Origin: Williamsia sp. 1138
GTDB taxonomy: Bacteria > Actinomycetota > Actinomycetes > Mycobacteriales > Mycobacteriaceae
Reading direction: 5' to 3'
Assembly: GCF_002095435.2 (NCBI RefSeq)
Contig: NZ_MJEJ02000047.1
Coordinates: 1 to 64,000, forward strand
DNA: 64,000 nt
This document shows, piece by piece, positions 16,663-25,665 of the stretch. Below the pieces are notes generated by a model, which searched no databases, had not been told where the DNA came from, and saw only the letters and a program-made list of their open reading frames with translations. The position numbers and the translations under genes are program-made. Numbering within the stretch: position 1 is the stretch's first letter; each line of letters opens with the position of its first letter.

Positions 16663-18282
16663 ATGGATGCACTGGACGTCTCCAGGTGGCAGTTCGGAAT
16701 CACGACGGTCTATCACTTCATCTTGGTTCCACTGACCATCGGCCTGGCGCCGATGGTCGCGATCATGCAAACAGTGTGGGTAGTGACCGGCAACGAAGCC
16801 TGGTTGCGTGCCACCAAGTTCTTCGGCAAGTTGTTCCTCATCAACTTCGCGCTGGGCGTGGCAACCGGCATCGTCCAGGAGTTCCAGTTCGGGATGAACT
16901 GGAGTGAATACAGTCGATTCGTCGGTGACGTTTTCGGCGGGCCGTTGGCGCTCGAGGGTCTCGTTGCCTTCTTCCTGGAGTCGACATTCCTGGGTCTGTG
17001 GATCTTCGGCTGGGACCGCCTCCCGAAAAAGGTTCACCTGCTGACGATCTGGATGGTGGCCATCGGCGTCAACGCTTCGGCGTGGTTCATCGTCGCCGCG
17101 AACTCCTGGATGCAACACCCTGTCGGCGCGCAGTGGAATGAGGAGAAGCAGCGCCCCGAGCTGAAAAGCCTCTGGGATGTCATGACCAACAGCACGACGC
17201 TGGCCGCATTCCCTCACACGATCGCCGGCGCATTCTTGACCGCGAGCACCTTCGTCGCGGGCATCGGTTGCTGGTGGATGGTCCGAAACATGCGGCGCGC
17301 GACAAAGCTTCGGGACACGGTGCCTGCGGGCGCCGGAGGGGGTTCGGCAACAGCCGTCGCCGACGACCTCGCGCCCTCGATGCACGGCAAATCGGCCGAT
17401 CAACTCGAGCGCGACGCCCGCACCCTGTACCGTCCGGTCACACGACTGGCGCTGTGGATCATGATCATCAGCGGAATCGCACTGGCCATCAGCGGCGACC
17501 AGCAGGCCAAGCTCATGTTCAAACAGCAACCGATGAAGATGGCGTCGGCAGAATCGTTGTGCAGCACGGAAACCGGTGTCGGATTCTCTGTCCTCGCGAT
17601 CGGAACACAGAACAACTGCGAAGCGGTCACGCACCTCATCGAGATCCCCAACCTGCTGTCGTTCCTGGCCGACAACAACTTCGATTCGACGCTGCAAGGT
17701 GTCGAGGAGTTGCAGGCCGAGCACGTTGCGAACTTCGGGCCCGGAAACTACAAGCCCAACTTGTTCGTGACCTACTGGGCGTTCCGCGCGATGATGGGCT
17801 GGGCGGTCGGCTCGGGCGCTCTGGCCTTGCTCGCACTTTGGTTGATGCGACGCGGACGAATACCGGACTCGAAGAAGTTCGGCACGTTCGCGATCTGGAT
17901 GATCCCGACCCCGTTCTTGGCCAACAGTTCTGGCTGGATCTTCACCGAGATGGGCAGACAGCCCTGGATGGTGGCGCCCAATCCGGAGTCGCTCGGGGCC
18001 GGCGGCGGCCTGGAGAACATCCACCTGACGGTACAAGAGGGTGTGAGCAGGCATTCGGGCTATCTGGTGCTCACGTCACTGATCATCTTCACGTTGCTCT
18101 ACGGAGCGCTCGGACTCATCTGGTTCACGCTCATCCGTAAGTACACCCGTGAGGGTCCGGCGGCCCCGATCGCCGGCGCCGCGGCCAGTGGTCCGGATGG
18201 GGGCGGCGGGCCGGACGATCCGTCGTCGCCGGAGGGCGGTCCCAAATCCGACGAACCCAAACATCTTTCGTTCGCCTACTGA
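16663..18282 (+). CDS. cydA: Cytochrome bd ubiquinol oxidase subunit I
   Basis: CydA carries the three hemes of cytochrome bd, the high-affinity quinol oxidase used at low oxygen or when the main oxidase is blocked. The 539-residue protein starts MDALDVSRWQFG and has the heme-ligand His at residue 18 (YHF), about nine membrane helices, and the conserved TEMGRQPW motif. The Q-loop is of the short type usual in actinobacteria. The C-terminus is hydrophilic and Gly/Pro-rich. It is first in a cydA-cydB-cydD-cydC operon, with 18 nt to cydB. Confidence 0.96.
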   Translation: MDALDVSRWQFGITTVYHFILVPLTIGLAPMVAIMQTVWVVTGNEAWLRATKFFGKLFLINFALGVATGIVQEFQFGMNWSEYSRFVGDVFGGPLALEGLVAFFLESTFLGLWIFGWDRLPKKVHLLTIWMVAIGVNASAWFIVAANSWMQHPVGAQWNEEKQRPELKSLWDVMTNSTTLAAFPHTIAGAFLTASTFVAGIGCWWMVRNMRRATKLRDTVPAGAGGGSATAVADDLAPSMHGKSADQLERDARTLYRPVTRLALWIMIISGIALAISGDQQAKLMFKQQPMKMASAESLCSTETGVGFSVLAIGTQNNCEAVTHLIEIPNLLSFLADNNFDSTLQGVEELQAEHVANFGPGNYKPNLFVTYWAFRAMMGWAVGSGALALLALWLMRRGRIPDSKKFGTFAIWMIPTPFLANSSGWIFTEMGRQPWMVAPNPESLGAGGGLENIHLTVQEGVSRHSGYLVLTSLIIFTLLYGALGLIWFTLIRKYTREGPAAPIAGAAASGPDGGGGPDDPSSPEGGPKSDEPKHLSFAY

Positions 18283-18300
18283 GATCGGCAGGAGTACTCA

Positions 18301-19362
18301 ATGAGTTTGCCAGAGTTCTGGTTCGCGATCGTCGGCTTCCTGTTCCTCGGATACTTCATTCTCGAGGGATTCGATTTCGGCGTCGGCATGCTGATGCCGT
18401 TCCTCGGTCGCGCCAAGCACGGCGTACCCGGTGACACTCGGCGTCGCGCGATGCTCAACACCATCGGCCCCGTCTGGGACGGCAACGAGGTGTGGCTGAT
18501 CACCGGTGGCGGCGCGCTGTTCGCGGCGTTTCCCGCCTGGTACGCAACCATGTTCAGCACTTTCTACATCCCGCTGTTCCTCATCCTCGTCGGTTTGATC
18601 GTGCGGGTGGTGTCCATCGAGTGGCGCGGGAAGATCGACGATCCGCGGTGGCGGTGGTGGGCGGACGTCGGTATCGGCCTGGGATCGTGGTTACCTGCGA
18701 TCCTGTGGGGTGTTGCGTTCGCGAACCTGGTACGCGGCCTGCCGATCGACGGCGAAGAGCAGTTTACCGGCAACTTCTTCGATCTGCTCTCACCGTATGC
18801 ACTTCTCGGTGGTGTCGCCACAGCGATGTTGTTCGCAACCCACGGCGCGGTGTTCTTGGCTCTCAAGACCTCGGATGAGCTGCAACAGGATTCGATGAAG
18901 GCGGCCTTGTGGATCGCGGTGCCGACGACCGTCGTGGCAGCGGTGTGGGGTCTGTGGACCCAGATCGAATACGGCAAGGACTGGACCTGGATCGCGCTGG
19001 GAACCGCGGCAGTGGCGATCATCTCGGCGACAGTCCTGGCGTTCGCCCGCCGAGAGGGATGGGCCTTCGTCGCTACCACCGTCGCCATCACGGGCGTTGT
19101 GATCCTCATCCTCGGATCGATGTTCCCGAACGTGATCCCCTCGACCACGGATCCGGCCTTCAACATGACCATCGAGGGCAGTGCCTCCAGCCATTACACC
19201 CTGGTCGTGATCACCTGGGCGGCAGCGATCATCACCCCGATCGTCATGTGCTACCAGGCCTGGACGTACTGGGTCTTCCGCCAACGCATCTCGACCAGTC
19301 ACATCCCGCCGTCGATCGGACTTCCCTTGCGAGAACGCAAGGTGACCGAGAAGTCGACATGA
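18301..19362 (+). CDS. cydB: Cytochrome bd ubiquinol oxidase subunit II
   Basis: CydB is the structural partner of CydA. The 353-residue protein has multiple membrane helices and the family start (LPEFWFAIVGFLFLGYFILEG, then FDFGVGML) plus GPVWDGNEVWLITGGGALFAAFP. It has an AGGAG ribosome-binding site before ATG 18301. The stop overlaps the cydD start (ATGA), so expression of oxidase and assembly exporter is coupled. Confidence 0.96.
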   Translation: MSLPEFWFAIVGFLFLGYFILEGFDFGVGMLMPFLGRAKHGVPGDTRRRAMLNTIGPVWDGNEVWLITGGGALFAAFPAWYATMFSTFYIPLFLILVGLIVRVVSIEWRGKIDDPRWRWWADVGIGLGSWLPAILWGVAFANLVRGLPIDGEEQFTGNFFDLLSPYALLGGVATAMLFATHGAVFLALKTSDELQQDSMKAALWIAVPTTVVAAVWGLWTQIEYGKDWTWIALGTAAVAIISATVLAFARREGWAFVATTVAITGVVILILGSMFPNVIPSTTDPAFNMTIEGSASSHYTLVVITWAAAIITPIVMCYQAWTYWVFRQRISTSHIPPSIGLPLRERKVTEKST

Positions 19363-21065
19363 CCTCGACCGTCCAGCCCACCAAGGCGGGACGCCGCTCG
19401 AGGTCGGGGCCGCCCATCGACCCGCGCTTGTTGAAGTACTCGTCGGCATCTCGGCGGTACGTGGCGCTCACCGTGCTGATGGCGCTCATCCAGGTGATCT
19501 CGGTGATAGTGACCGCGACGATGGTCGCCTCGATCCTGTCGGAACTGATCGTGTCGCCGAGTCTGCGGAGTCTGGATGCGCAGGCCTCGCATCTGATCAC
19601 CCTGGCGGCGGCGATTCTTGTCCGGGTGGGGGCTGTCTACCTCCACGATCGCTACGCCCACCGCGCCAGTACCAGGGTGATCGCGGAATTGCGCGACGCC
19701 GCGTTGACGGCGGTGTCAGACCCTGCCCGGACATCGCCGCGGGAGCTGCTGCGGGCACGGGATCGGCTGGCCACCACGCTCACCCGCGGGCTGGAAGCAG
19801 TTGGCCCGTACCTGACCGGATACGTTCCGGCGCTGATTCTCTCGGTGGTCGTGATTCCGGTGTTGGTGATCGTGATGGCCTGGGCAGACCTCACGTCCGC
19901 CGTCATCGTGGTGATCACGTTACCGCTCATCCCGATCTTCATGATTCTCATCGGACTGATGACGCGCGAGCGCACCGCCGATCGCCTCGACGCGATGAGC
20001 CGCCTGTCATCACAGCTCCTCGACCTCATTGCCGGTATCCCGACCCTGCGGGCCCTCGGTCGTGAGCGCGATCCAGCGGCACGGGTGCACGAGCTGGGGC
20101 AGGCCCATCGCCGGAGCACGATGCAGGCTCTGCGGGTCGCTTTCCTCTCCGGTGCCATCCTGGAGTTCCTGGCGACGCTCAGTGTGGCCCTGGTGGCGGT
20201 GAGCATCGGCCTGCGACTGGTGTTCGGGGAGATGGGTTTGTATGGCGCTGTGCTCGCGCTGATCCTGGCTCCCGAGGTCTACCTGCCATTGCGGACGGCC
20301 GGCGCACAGTTCCACAACTCGGAGGCCGGGGTCGCCAGTGCCCGAGAGGTTTTCGCGATCATCGAAGGCGAGAAGGCCGGTATGACGCCCGCCAGCCGTT
20401 CGGTGGCGATCGCCGGCGCGGCCATCTCCGTCGTCGGGCTAGGGGTACACGGGCGCGATGGCTGGGCACCGCACGATCTGACCGCCACCATCTCCCCGGG
20501 TCGGTTGACGGTGCTGACCGGACCCAACGGCAGTGGCAAGTCGACGTTGCTCGCGGCAATGCTCGGGCTCCAGCTGCCCGACGAAGGATCGGTCCTCATC
20601 GGTTCGGTGCCGGTGACCGAACTCGACCGGCAGGCGCTGTGGGAGCAGGTGGCGTGGCTGCCTCAGCATCCTGTCCTGGTGCCGGGTACCGTCGCCGAGA
20701 ACTTTGAACTGCTCGGGCCGGTCGGCGATCGGGAGCGCGAGACCGCCTGCCAGGTCAGCGGATTCGACGGTGTACTGGAAGAACTCCCGGGTGGCTGGCA
20801 GGCCCGGCTCGGCAGCGGGGGCGTGGGTCTGTCAGCAGGGCAGCGGCAACGACTGGCATTGGCGCGGGTCTTGTCGTCGCCGGCCCCACTGCTGCTGCTC
20901 GACGAGCCCACCACCCACCTCGACCCCGAATCGGAGGTCGCTGTGGCACGAGCATTGCAGGCCCGCGCGCGGTCGGGAGACACGGTCGTGGTGGTCGCGC
21001 ACCGCCCGGCGATGATCGCGGCAGGAGACGACATCATCGATATCGCGGGGGTGCGTCATGCGTGA
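19359..21065 (+). CDS. cydD: Thiol reductant ABC exporter subunit CydD
   Basis: CydD is one half of the heterodimeric CydDC ABC exporter needed to assemble cytochrome bd, proposed to export cysteine or glutathione, or to bind heme. The 568-residue protein has an N-terminal six-helix membrane domain and a C-terminal ATPase with Walker A GPNGSGKST, signature LSAGQ and Walker B LLLLDEPTTH. The start is ATG 19359, overlapping the cydB stop. The open frame extends further upstream to 18909, but that part is cydB antiphase sequence. Confidence 0.93.
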   Translation: MTSTVQPTKAGRRSRSGPPIDPRLLKYSSASRRYVALTVLMALIQVISVIVTATMVASILSELIVSPSLRSLDAQASHLITLAAAILVRVGAVYLHDRYAHRASTRVIAELRDAALTAVSDPARTSPRELLRARDRLATTLTRGLEAVGPYLTGYVPALILSVVVIPVLVIVMAWADLTSAVIVVITLPLIPIFMILIGLMTRERTADRLDAMSRLSSQLLDLIAGIPTLRALGRERDPAARVHELGQAHRRSTMQALRVAFLSGAILEFLATLSVALVAVSIGLRLVFGEMGLYGAVLALILAPEVYLPLRTAGAQFHNSEAGVASAREVFAIIEGEKAGMTPASRSVAIAGAAISVVGLGVHGRDGWAPHDLTATISPGRLTVLTGPNGSGKSTLLAAMLGLQLPDEGSVLIGSVPVTELDRQALWEQVAWLPQHPVLVPGTVAENFELLGPVGDRERETACQVSGFDGVLEELPGGWQARLGSGGVGLSAGQRQRLALARVLSSPAPLLLLDEPTTHLDPESEVAVARALQARARSGDTVVVVAHRPAMIAAGDDIIDIAGVRHA

Positions 21066-22746
21066 GCGACTGCGCGGCGACCCGCTCTGGTCTGCGTTGG
21101 GATTGCTCGGACTGCGTGGAAAGCCGGTCGCCAAGTCACTCGGGCTGGGGGTCCTCGGTGCGGGCAGCGCGTTGGCTCTCGCCGCGCTGTCCGCCTGGCT
21201 CATCACCCGGGCGTGGCAGATGCCGCCGGTGCTGTACCTCTCGGTGGCGGTGACAGCGGTACGGGCGCTGGGGATCTCGCGTGGTCTGTTCCGCTATTTC
21301 GAGCGACTGGCGACGCATGACCTGGCCCTGGACGCGATGTCGACCGCCCGCCGGCGGCTCTACCTGGCACTGGCCGGAGGACCTGCCGGCTACTCGGTCG
21401 GTCTCCGACGGGGCGAACTGCTCGCGCGCACGGGCTCGGACGTCGACGAGATCGGCAACGCGGTGATTCGTGCGCTCATCCCGATAGGGGTGTCGTTTGT
21501 GGTCTCAGGCGCTGCCGTCGCGGTCATGGCGATCGTGTCCTGGTGGGCGGCTCTGGCGTTGGCGCTGTGTCTTGCAGTCAGCGCAATGCTCGCGCCGTGG
21601 CTGGCCGCGCGTGGTGCGGCGCGGGCCACGCATGAGGGTGCTGTCGCGCAGCAACGTAGCGCGGAGGCCGTGATGACGTTGCTCGACCACGCTCCCGAAC
21701 TTGCCGTCGCCCGTCGGCAACAGGGTGTCCTCGCCGATGCGCGGTCCGCCGAGCTCGACGCCGAACGGGCCGCTGATCAGGGCGCGGCGCAGGGCGCATG
21801 GGGAACGGCCGCGTTGCCACTCGCTGTGGGTATCTCGGTCATCGTTGCCGCGATGGTCGGGATCGGGCTGGCGAACGAGGTCTCACCGATGGCCCTCGGC
21901 GTGCTGATCCTGCTGCCGCTGAGTGCGTTCGAGTCGACCGGCGTGATGACCGAGGCCGCGTTGCAGCTGCAGCGCAGTCGTGGGGCCGCCCGCCGCATCA
22001 TGGCGATGGTCGACAGGTCCGACGACTACCGCGCGGTGCAGCGGCGGGTCTCGGCCGACCTGGGGCCCGGTGAGATGAGGGTCCGCGGACTGCGCTGGGG
22101 CTGGCCAGGCGGTGCCGAGTTCGGTGGAGCCGCCGGTCTCGACCTCGACGTCGCCCCGGGCACGCGGATCGCTGTGGTGGGGCCGAGCGGATGCGGCAAG
22201 TCGACCCTGTTGCTCACCCTCGCCGGGCTGCTGGAGCCGCTGACGGGCAGTGTCGAACACACCGAGGACGATGAATCGCTGGTGCGATACTTCGCCGAGG
22301 ACGGGCACATCTTCGTGACCAGCGTTCGCGAGAATCTGCTCGTCTCACGGGGAGACGCCTCCGAGGACGAGTTGACCTCGGCAATCGAACGGGTGGGACT
22401 GACGGGTTGGGTCCGCGGCTTGCCCGACGGCCTCGACACCGAACTCACTGCAGGCGCCGACTCGATCAGTGGCGGCCAGCGGCGCCGCCTGCTGTTGGCC
22501 CGGGCACTGATCAACGCAGCGCCGATCCTCCTCATCGACGAACCCGCGGAAAACCTCGACCGCGACGATGCGGCAATTCTGCAGGCTCAGCTGCTCGACG
22601 TCCACGGCCGCACGCTCGAACGCGAGCGGGCCATGGTGATGGTGACCCACCAATTGCCCCGCGATCATCGGGCTGACCTGGTCGTCGACCTCTCCTCGTT
22701 TTCGCCGGCAGAAAAAGCTGTTGCCGAGTCCTGGAACCGGGAGTAG
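21058..22746 (+). CDS. cydC: Thiol reductant ABC exporter subunit CydC
   Basis: CydC is the partner of CydD. The 562-residue protein has a membrane domain, then an ATPase with Walker [10 protein letters not shown], signature ISGGQ and a Walker B ILLIDEPAEN. It overlaps cydD by 8 nt (ATG 21058). Mycobacteria often have a fused or adjacent cydDC; here the genes are separate. A folded RNA-like element and terminator follow at 22770-22950. Confidence 0.92.
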   Translation: MRERLRGDPLWSALGLLGLRGKPVAKSLGLGVLGAGSALALAALSAWLITRAWQMPPVLYLSVAVTAVRALGISRGLFRYFERLATHDLALDAMSTARRRLYLALAGGPAGYSVGLRRGELLARTGSDVDEIGNAVIRALIPIGVSFVVSGAAVAVMAIVSWWAALALALCLAVSAMLAPWLAARGAARATHEGAVAQQRSAEAVMTLLDHAPELAVARRQQGVLADARSAELDAERAADQGAAQGAWGTAALPLAVGISVIVAAMVGIGLANEVSPMALGVLILLPLSAFESTGVMTEAALQLQRSRGAARRIMAMVDRSDDYRAVQRRVSADLGPGEMRVRGLRWGWPGGAEFGGAAGLDLDVAPGTRIAVVGPSGCGKSTLLLTLAGLLEPLTGSVEHTEDDESLVRYFAEDGHIFVTSVRENLLVSRGDASEDELTSAIERVGLTGWVRGLPDGLDTELTAGADSISGGQRRRLLLARALINAAPILLIDEPAENLDRDDAAILQAQLLDVHGRTLERERAMVMVTHQLPRDHRADLVVDLSSFSPAEKAVAESWNRE

Positions 22747-22769
22747 TTTCGTCGGTACACGAGGAAGGA

Positions 22770-22942
22770 GGTGGTCTGAAATTGATTTCTAGGACACGTG
22801 AGGTGACCACCAGCTAACCGGCCGTTCTGTGGAATGTTCTGTGCCTCAGGCGGTATGGAGCTAATCCACGGTGGTCACCGGACCCCGCACCTCGACCTCG
22901 TCCAAGGTCGGTCAACCCGCTTCTTGCGGGTGGTGCGGGGTC
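22770..22942 (+). ncRNA. Candidate structured RNA or 3' UTR element after cydC
   Basis: Two structured parts follow cydC. First, GGTGGTC (22770-22776) pairs with GACCACC (22805-22811), enclosing a GAAA/TTTC mini-hairpin. Second, GACCCCGCACC (22881-22891) pairs perfectly with GGTGCGGGGTC (22932-22942) and encloses two further hairpins, CGACCT/AGGTCG (22893-22910) and ACCCGC/GCGGGT (22915-22931), forming a three-way junction followed by TGTTCT. A GGAGG and a TTG at 22782 would also allow an 11-codon ORF ending at 22817. It could be the cyd operon terminator region, a leader of the ASCH gene, or a small RNA. Confidence 0.45.
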
Positions 22943-22988
22943 TGTTCTCGTTGTGAGGTGGATTCCGAATCCGGATGGGTGGGCAGCA

Positions 22989-23576
22989 ATGATTCTGCCG
23001 ATGGCGGTGGCCACCGGTGTAGCCGACGGGTCTGTATCGCTCGCCTTCCGTCGCTGGGCACAGGCCCGGGTCAGGGTGGACGAGGTCTTCCACACGTATG
23101 CGGGTTTGGTGCGGATTACCGCAATCGACGACATCGACCCGGCATCGATCAGCGAGGACGATGCACGCGCCGCGGGCGAGGCATCCGTCGCGAGCATTCG
23201 AAGACGATTCCGAGGCAAGGACTCCGATCCCGTTTTCAGGATCGGTCTGGAATGGGCCGGGCCCGATCCGCGTATCGCCCTACGCGGCGCCGATGATCTC
23301 AGCCCCGCCGACCTCGCCGACATCACCGCCAGGTTGGCCCGTTTCGATGCGCGTAGCCCGGTCGGACCGTGGACCAGGGCCACACTTGATCTGATCGCGG
23401 AGTATCCAGGCCTACGTGCCGTTGAACTCGCGGAAAAGGTTGACCGTGAGAAGGATTCATTCAAACTGGATGTACGGAAGCTGAAGAATCTGGGTCTGAC
23501 GCACAGTCTCGTTGTCGGATACGAACTGTCCGAGCGTGGTCGCGCCTTCCTCGCAGCCGACGCTGGTCACGTCTGA
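22989..23576 (+). CDS. ASCH (PUA-like) domain protein with C-terminal winged-helix-like part
   Basis: The 195-residue protein starts MILPMAVATGVADGSVSLAFRRW, a beginning typical of actinobacterial ASCH-domain proteins, whose PUA-like fold is thought to bind RNA or modified nucleotides. The C-terminal 60 residues (LRAVELAEKVDREKDSFKLDVRKLKNLGLTHSL, shown in part) look like a winged-helix DNA-binding unit. The ATG at 22989 was preferred over 22953 because the fold begins there. It converges with the HxlR gene and overlaps its end by 10 nt. Confidence 0.7.
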   Translation: MILPMAVATGVADGSVSLAFRRWAQARVRVDEVFHTYAGLVRITAIDDIDPASISEDDARAAGEASVASIRRRFRGKDSDPVFRIGLEWAGPDPRIALRGADDLSPADLADITARLARFDARSPVGPWTRATLDLIAEYPGLRAVELAEKVDREKDSFKLDVRKLKNLGLTHSLVVGYELSERGRAFLAADAGHV

Positions 23577-23932
23577 CGGTCGGCGGCCTCTCGCGCGGCG
23601 ACGATCTGGTTGCTGTTGGCTTCGGACCACACTCTGAGTGCATCGACCGGTCCCATCAGGGACTCTCCGAGTGCGGTCAATTCGTACTCGACTCGCGGTG
23701 GTATCTCGGGGTAGATCGTGCGGAGTATCAGGCCGTCGTGCTCGAGTCCACGCAACGTCTGGGTCAGCACCTTGGGCGTCACCACGCCGATCTTCTCGCG
23801 CAGCGCGGTGAAGCGGACGGGGCCGGACCGCAGCGCGATGAGCACCAAGAGGGTCCATCTCTCGCCGAGGCGCTCGACGACCATGCGGCTCGGGCAGTTC
23901 GGCTTCAACACGTCAGCCTGGATGCTTTCCAT
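23567..23932 (-). CDS. HxlR family transcriptional regulator
   Basis: The 121-residue winged-helix protein has the HxlR pattern CPSRMVVERLGERWTLLVLIALRSG, then RFTALREKIGVVTPKVLTQTLRGLEHDGLI, then PPRVEYELTALGESL. The Cys in NCPS may sense redox or electrophilic stress as in HypR/QorR-type members. It is divergent from the epimerase gene with 88 nt between, containing a perfect palindrome that is a likely operator. ATG 23932 is the start; upstream in-frame sequence is antisense to the epimerase. Confidence 0.88.
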   Translation of the reverse strand: MESIQADVLKPNCPSRMVVERLGERWTLLVLIALRSGPVRFTALREKIGVVTPKVLTQTLRGLEHDGLILRTIYPEIPPRVEYELTALGESLMGPVDALRVWSEANSNQIVAAREAADRQT

Positions 23933-23961
23933 GAGGTAAGTATGGCACGTTGAAGTCACCG

Positions 23962-23976
23962 GTATCCGGCGGATAC
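23962..23976. promoter_or_regulatory. Candidate HxlR operator
   Basis: GTATCCGGCGGATAC is a perfect 6-bp inverted repeat with a 3-bp centre, in the middle of the divergent promoter region between the HxlR and epimerase genes. Confidence 0.5.
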
Positions 23977-24020
23977 TGTCCTGATCACGTGCTAGAAAAT
24001 GCCTGCGGAGAGGTGCTGAA

Positions 24021-24893
24021 ATGACTGTTGTGTTGACCGGTGCGACCGGATACATCGGAGGAGCGGTGCTCGACGAACTCCTCGCCCGGGGCAAGCAGGT
24101 GATCGCGTTGGTGCGGTCTGAGCCTGCGGCGACCACCGTTCGGGCAAAGGGTGCGGAGGCGGTGAGCGTCGACCTCGCGGACGTCGCTGCAGTGCGCGTG
24201 CTGCTGGCAGGTGCGGACGGCGCCATCCACACGGCGAGCCCGGGCGATGCCACCAGCGAGACCTTCGACGCGGCAGTGATCGACGCGGTGCTCGCGGAGT
24301 TCGGCGGGACCGATAAGCACTACGTGCACACCAGTGGGGTGTGGATCTGGGGTTCGCAGTCGCAGATCGTGGAGGATTCGCCTCTCGATCCGCCGGCCAT
24401 CGTCGCCTGGCGCTTGGAGCAGGAGCAGCGGCTGCTCGAATCCACGGTGGCGGCAACGATCGTGGCTCCCGGCATCGTGTACGGCGAGGGTGGTGGCATC
24501 GCGAACATCGTCGTCGATGCCCCCGGTGCGGGAACCGGTGAGGTCGTACTCATCGGCGATGGTTCGCAGCACTGGGGAACGGTCCATGTCCGTGATCTCG
24601 CGAAGCTGTATGTGCTTGCTTTAGAAGGCAATCCAGGTGGCCGATTGATCGGGGCGAGCAGTTCGGCGACTGTTGCCGACCTGTACGGCGCTGCACACCC
24701 GGGAGCGACCTTGACTGCGGAGCATGTGGATGACACGCGTGCCCGCTTGGGCGCTGCGTTCGCAGACGCTCTTCTGCTCGATCAAGTGGTCAGCGAGAAG
24801 GTGCGTTCCCGGGATCTCGGGTGGCAACCGATGCAGACGTCCTTGCAGGACGAGCTCGCGGCGGGCTATCGGAGCGCGGGTCAGCCGGCGTAG
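24021..24893 (+). CDS. NAD(P)-binding epimerase/reductase (extended SDR family)
   Basis: The 290-residue protein has a Rossmann start [20 protein letters not shown] (GxxGxxG at residues 7-13) and no clear YxxxK, so it is in the atypical extended-SDR/NmrA-like group. The substrate is unknown. An AGAGGTG site precedes ATG 24021. Its promoter is shared with the HxlR regulator, which probably controls it in response to a reactive compound. Its end overlaps the convergent nitrobindin-like gene by 13 nt. Confidence 0.82.
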   Translation: MTVVLTGATGYIGGAVLDELLARGKQVIALVRSEPAATTVRAKGAEAVSVDLADVAAVRVLLAGADGAIHTASPGDATSETFDAAVIDAVLAEFGGTDKHYVHTSGVWIWGSQSQIVEDSPLDPPAIVAWRLEQEQRLLESTVAATIVAPGIVYGEGGGIANIVVDAPGAGTGEVVLIGDGSQHWGTVHVRDLAKLYVLALEGNPGGRLIGASSSATVADLYGAAHPGATLTAEHVDDTRARLGAAFADALLLDQVVSEKVRSRDLGWQPMQTSLQDELAAGYRSAGQPA

Positions 24894-25495
24894 CGACTCA
24901 GTTTGGCGGAGGCGCGAGGCACCAGGTCACCGTCCGAGTCGACACGTTCTTCGACGTAGGCCAGATCCCCGTCTTCGACCAGACCGTACAAACGCTTGGC
25001 TCCACCGGCCTTGACGCCAGACGCCGCCTTGATCACGACATCGGTGGCCAGTTCCCACGACGTCTGGTTCAGCGGGTTGCCGTAGAAGATCTCGACCCAG
25101 CCTTCGGCGTGGGTGAGGAGGAGTTCGATGGTGTCGTCGTCGCCGATCCGCCAGAAGCCGGTTTCGCGGGCGTCGGGGCCGACGTAGTTCGCATCGTCGT
25201 CGATCGTCCAGCTGCGGGCTTCCCAGTTCAGGTAGTTCTGTCCGTCGTGGCTGACGATGAGCTGCTGTCCGAAGCGGTAGTCGCCGGTCTCGGGGTGGTT
25301 ACCCTCGCCCTCACCTCGCCAGATACCCACCATCGGGAGTAGTGCGAGCAGGCCCGGATGCAGGTCAGCACCCTGACGGAGGTTGGCGGTGTCGTCGGGT
25401 AACGGCAGGTCAGGCAGCGCCGGAACGTTCCGGGCGCCGGTTTCCTGCGCCCGGATCTCAGCCTGGTTGACCGCCTCGTTGCCGGAACGGGTCAC
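24881..25495 (-). CDS. Nitrobindin-like FABP-fold protein (Rv0813c-like)
   Basis: The 204-residue protein has the family motif [20 protein letters not shown] near residue 60 and the beta-barrel pattern that follows. Nitrobindins bind heme and isomerise peroxynitrite, using a proximal His near the C-terminus. Here the matching segment reads [14 protein letters not shown] and has no His, as I recall also for Rv0813c, so heme binding in the usual way is unlikely. It starts at GTG 25495, overlapping by 4 nt (GTGA) the stop of a 32-residue membrane microprotein, which implies coupled translation. Upstream neighbours match the mycobacterial order only loosely here. Confidence 0.82.
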   Translation of the reverse strand: MTRSGNEAVNQAEIRAQETGARNVPALPDLPLPDDTANLRQGADLHPGLLALLPMVGIWRGEGEGNHPETGDYRFGQQLIVSHDGQNYLNWEARSWTIDDDANYVGPDARETGFWRIGDDDTIELLLTHAEGWVEIFYGNPLNQTSWELATDVVIKAASGVKAGGAKRLYGLVEDGDLAYVEERVDSDGDLVPRASAKLSRYAG

Positions 25496-25590
25496 GATTC
25501 GTCAGTGACCAGCCGGTAAAGGACGTACACGCCGAACCAGGCGATCAAGATACTCGCCAGAACCAAGAGAGCTTCGAAGAAGATGACCAC
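25492..25590 (-). CDS. Membrane microprotein, 32 residues, coupled to nitrobindin-like gene
   Basis: The product reads [20 protein letters not shown] and ends in YRLVTDES: one hydrophobic helix of about 22 residues with a short basic-then-acidic tail. I do not recognise the family. The stop overlaps the next gene's GTG (GTGA), which strongly suggests real coupled translation. A TAGAAT -10-like hexamer ends about 6 nt before the GTG and no Shine-Dalgarno is present, so the message may be leaderless. A single-pass membrane role beside the FABP-fold protein is an inference. Confidence 0.65.
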   Translation of the reverse strand: MVIFFEALLVLASILIAWFGVYVLYRLVTDES

Positions 25591-25665
25591 CTAGGCATTC
25601 TAACTCGCGCCGCCTGCTCGGTGCGTGTGGGGATTACCTCACTTCAGACGGGCTGATCAGTCACG

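Noticed and set aside
16492-18054. 520-residue open frame antisense to cydA
   Set aside because: Arg/His-rich composition with no recognisable motif; it is a shadow of cydA in high-G+C DNA.
18909-19358. Apparent long N-terminal extension of CydD
   Set aside because: It is out-of-phase reading of cydB; the ATG at 19359 overlaps the cydB stop and starts the conserved protein.
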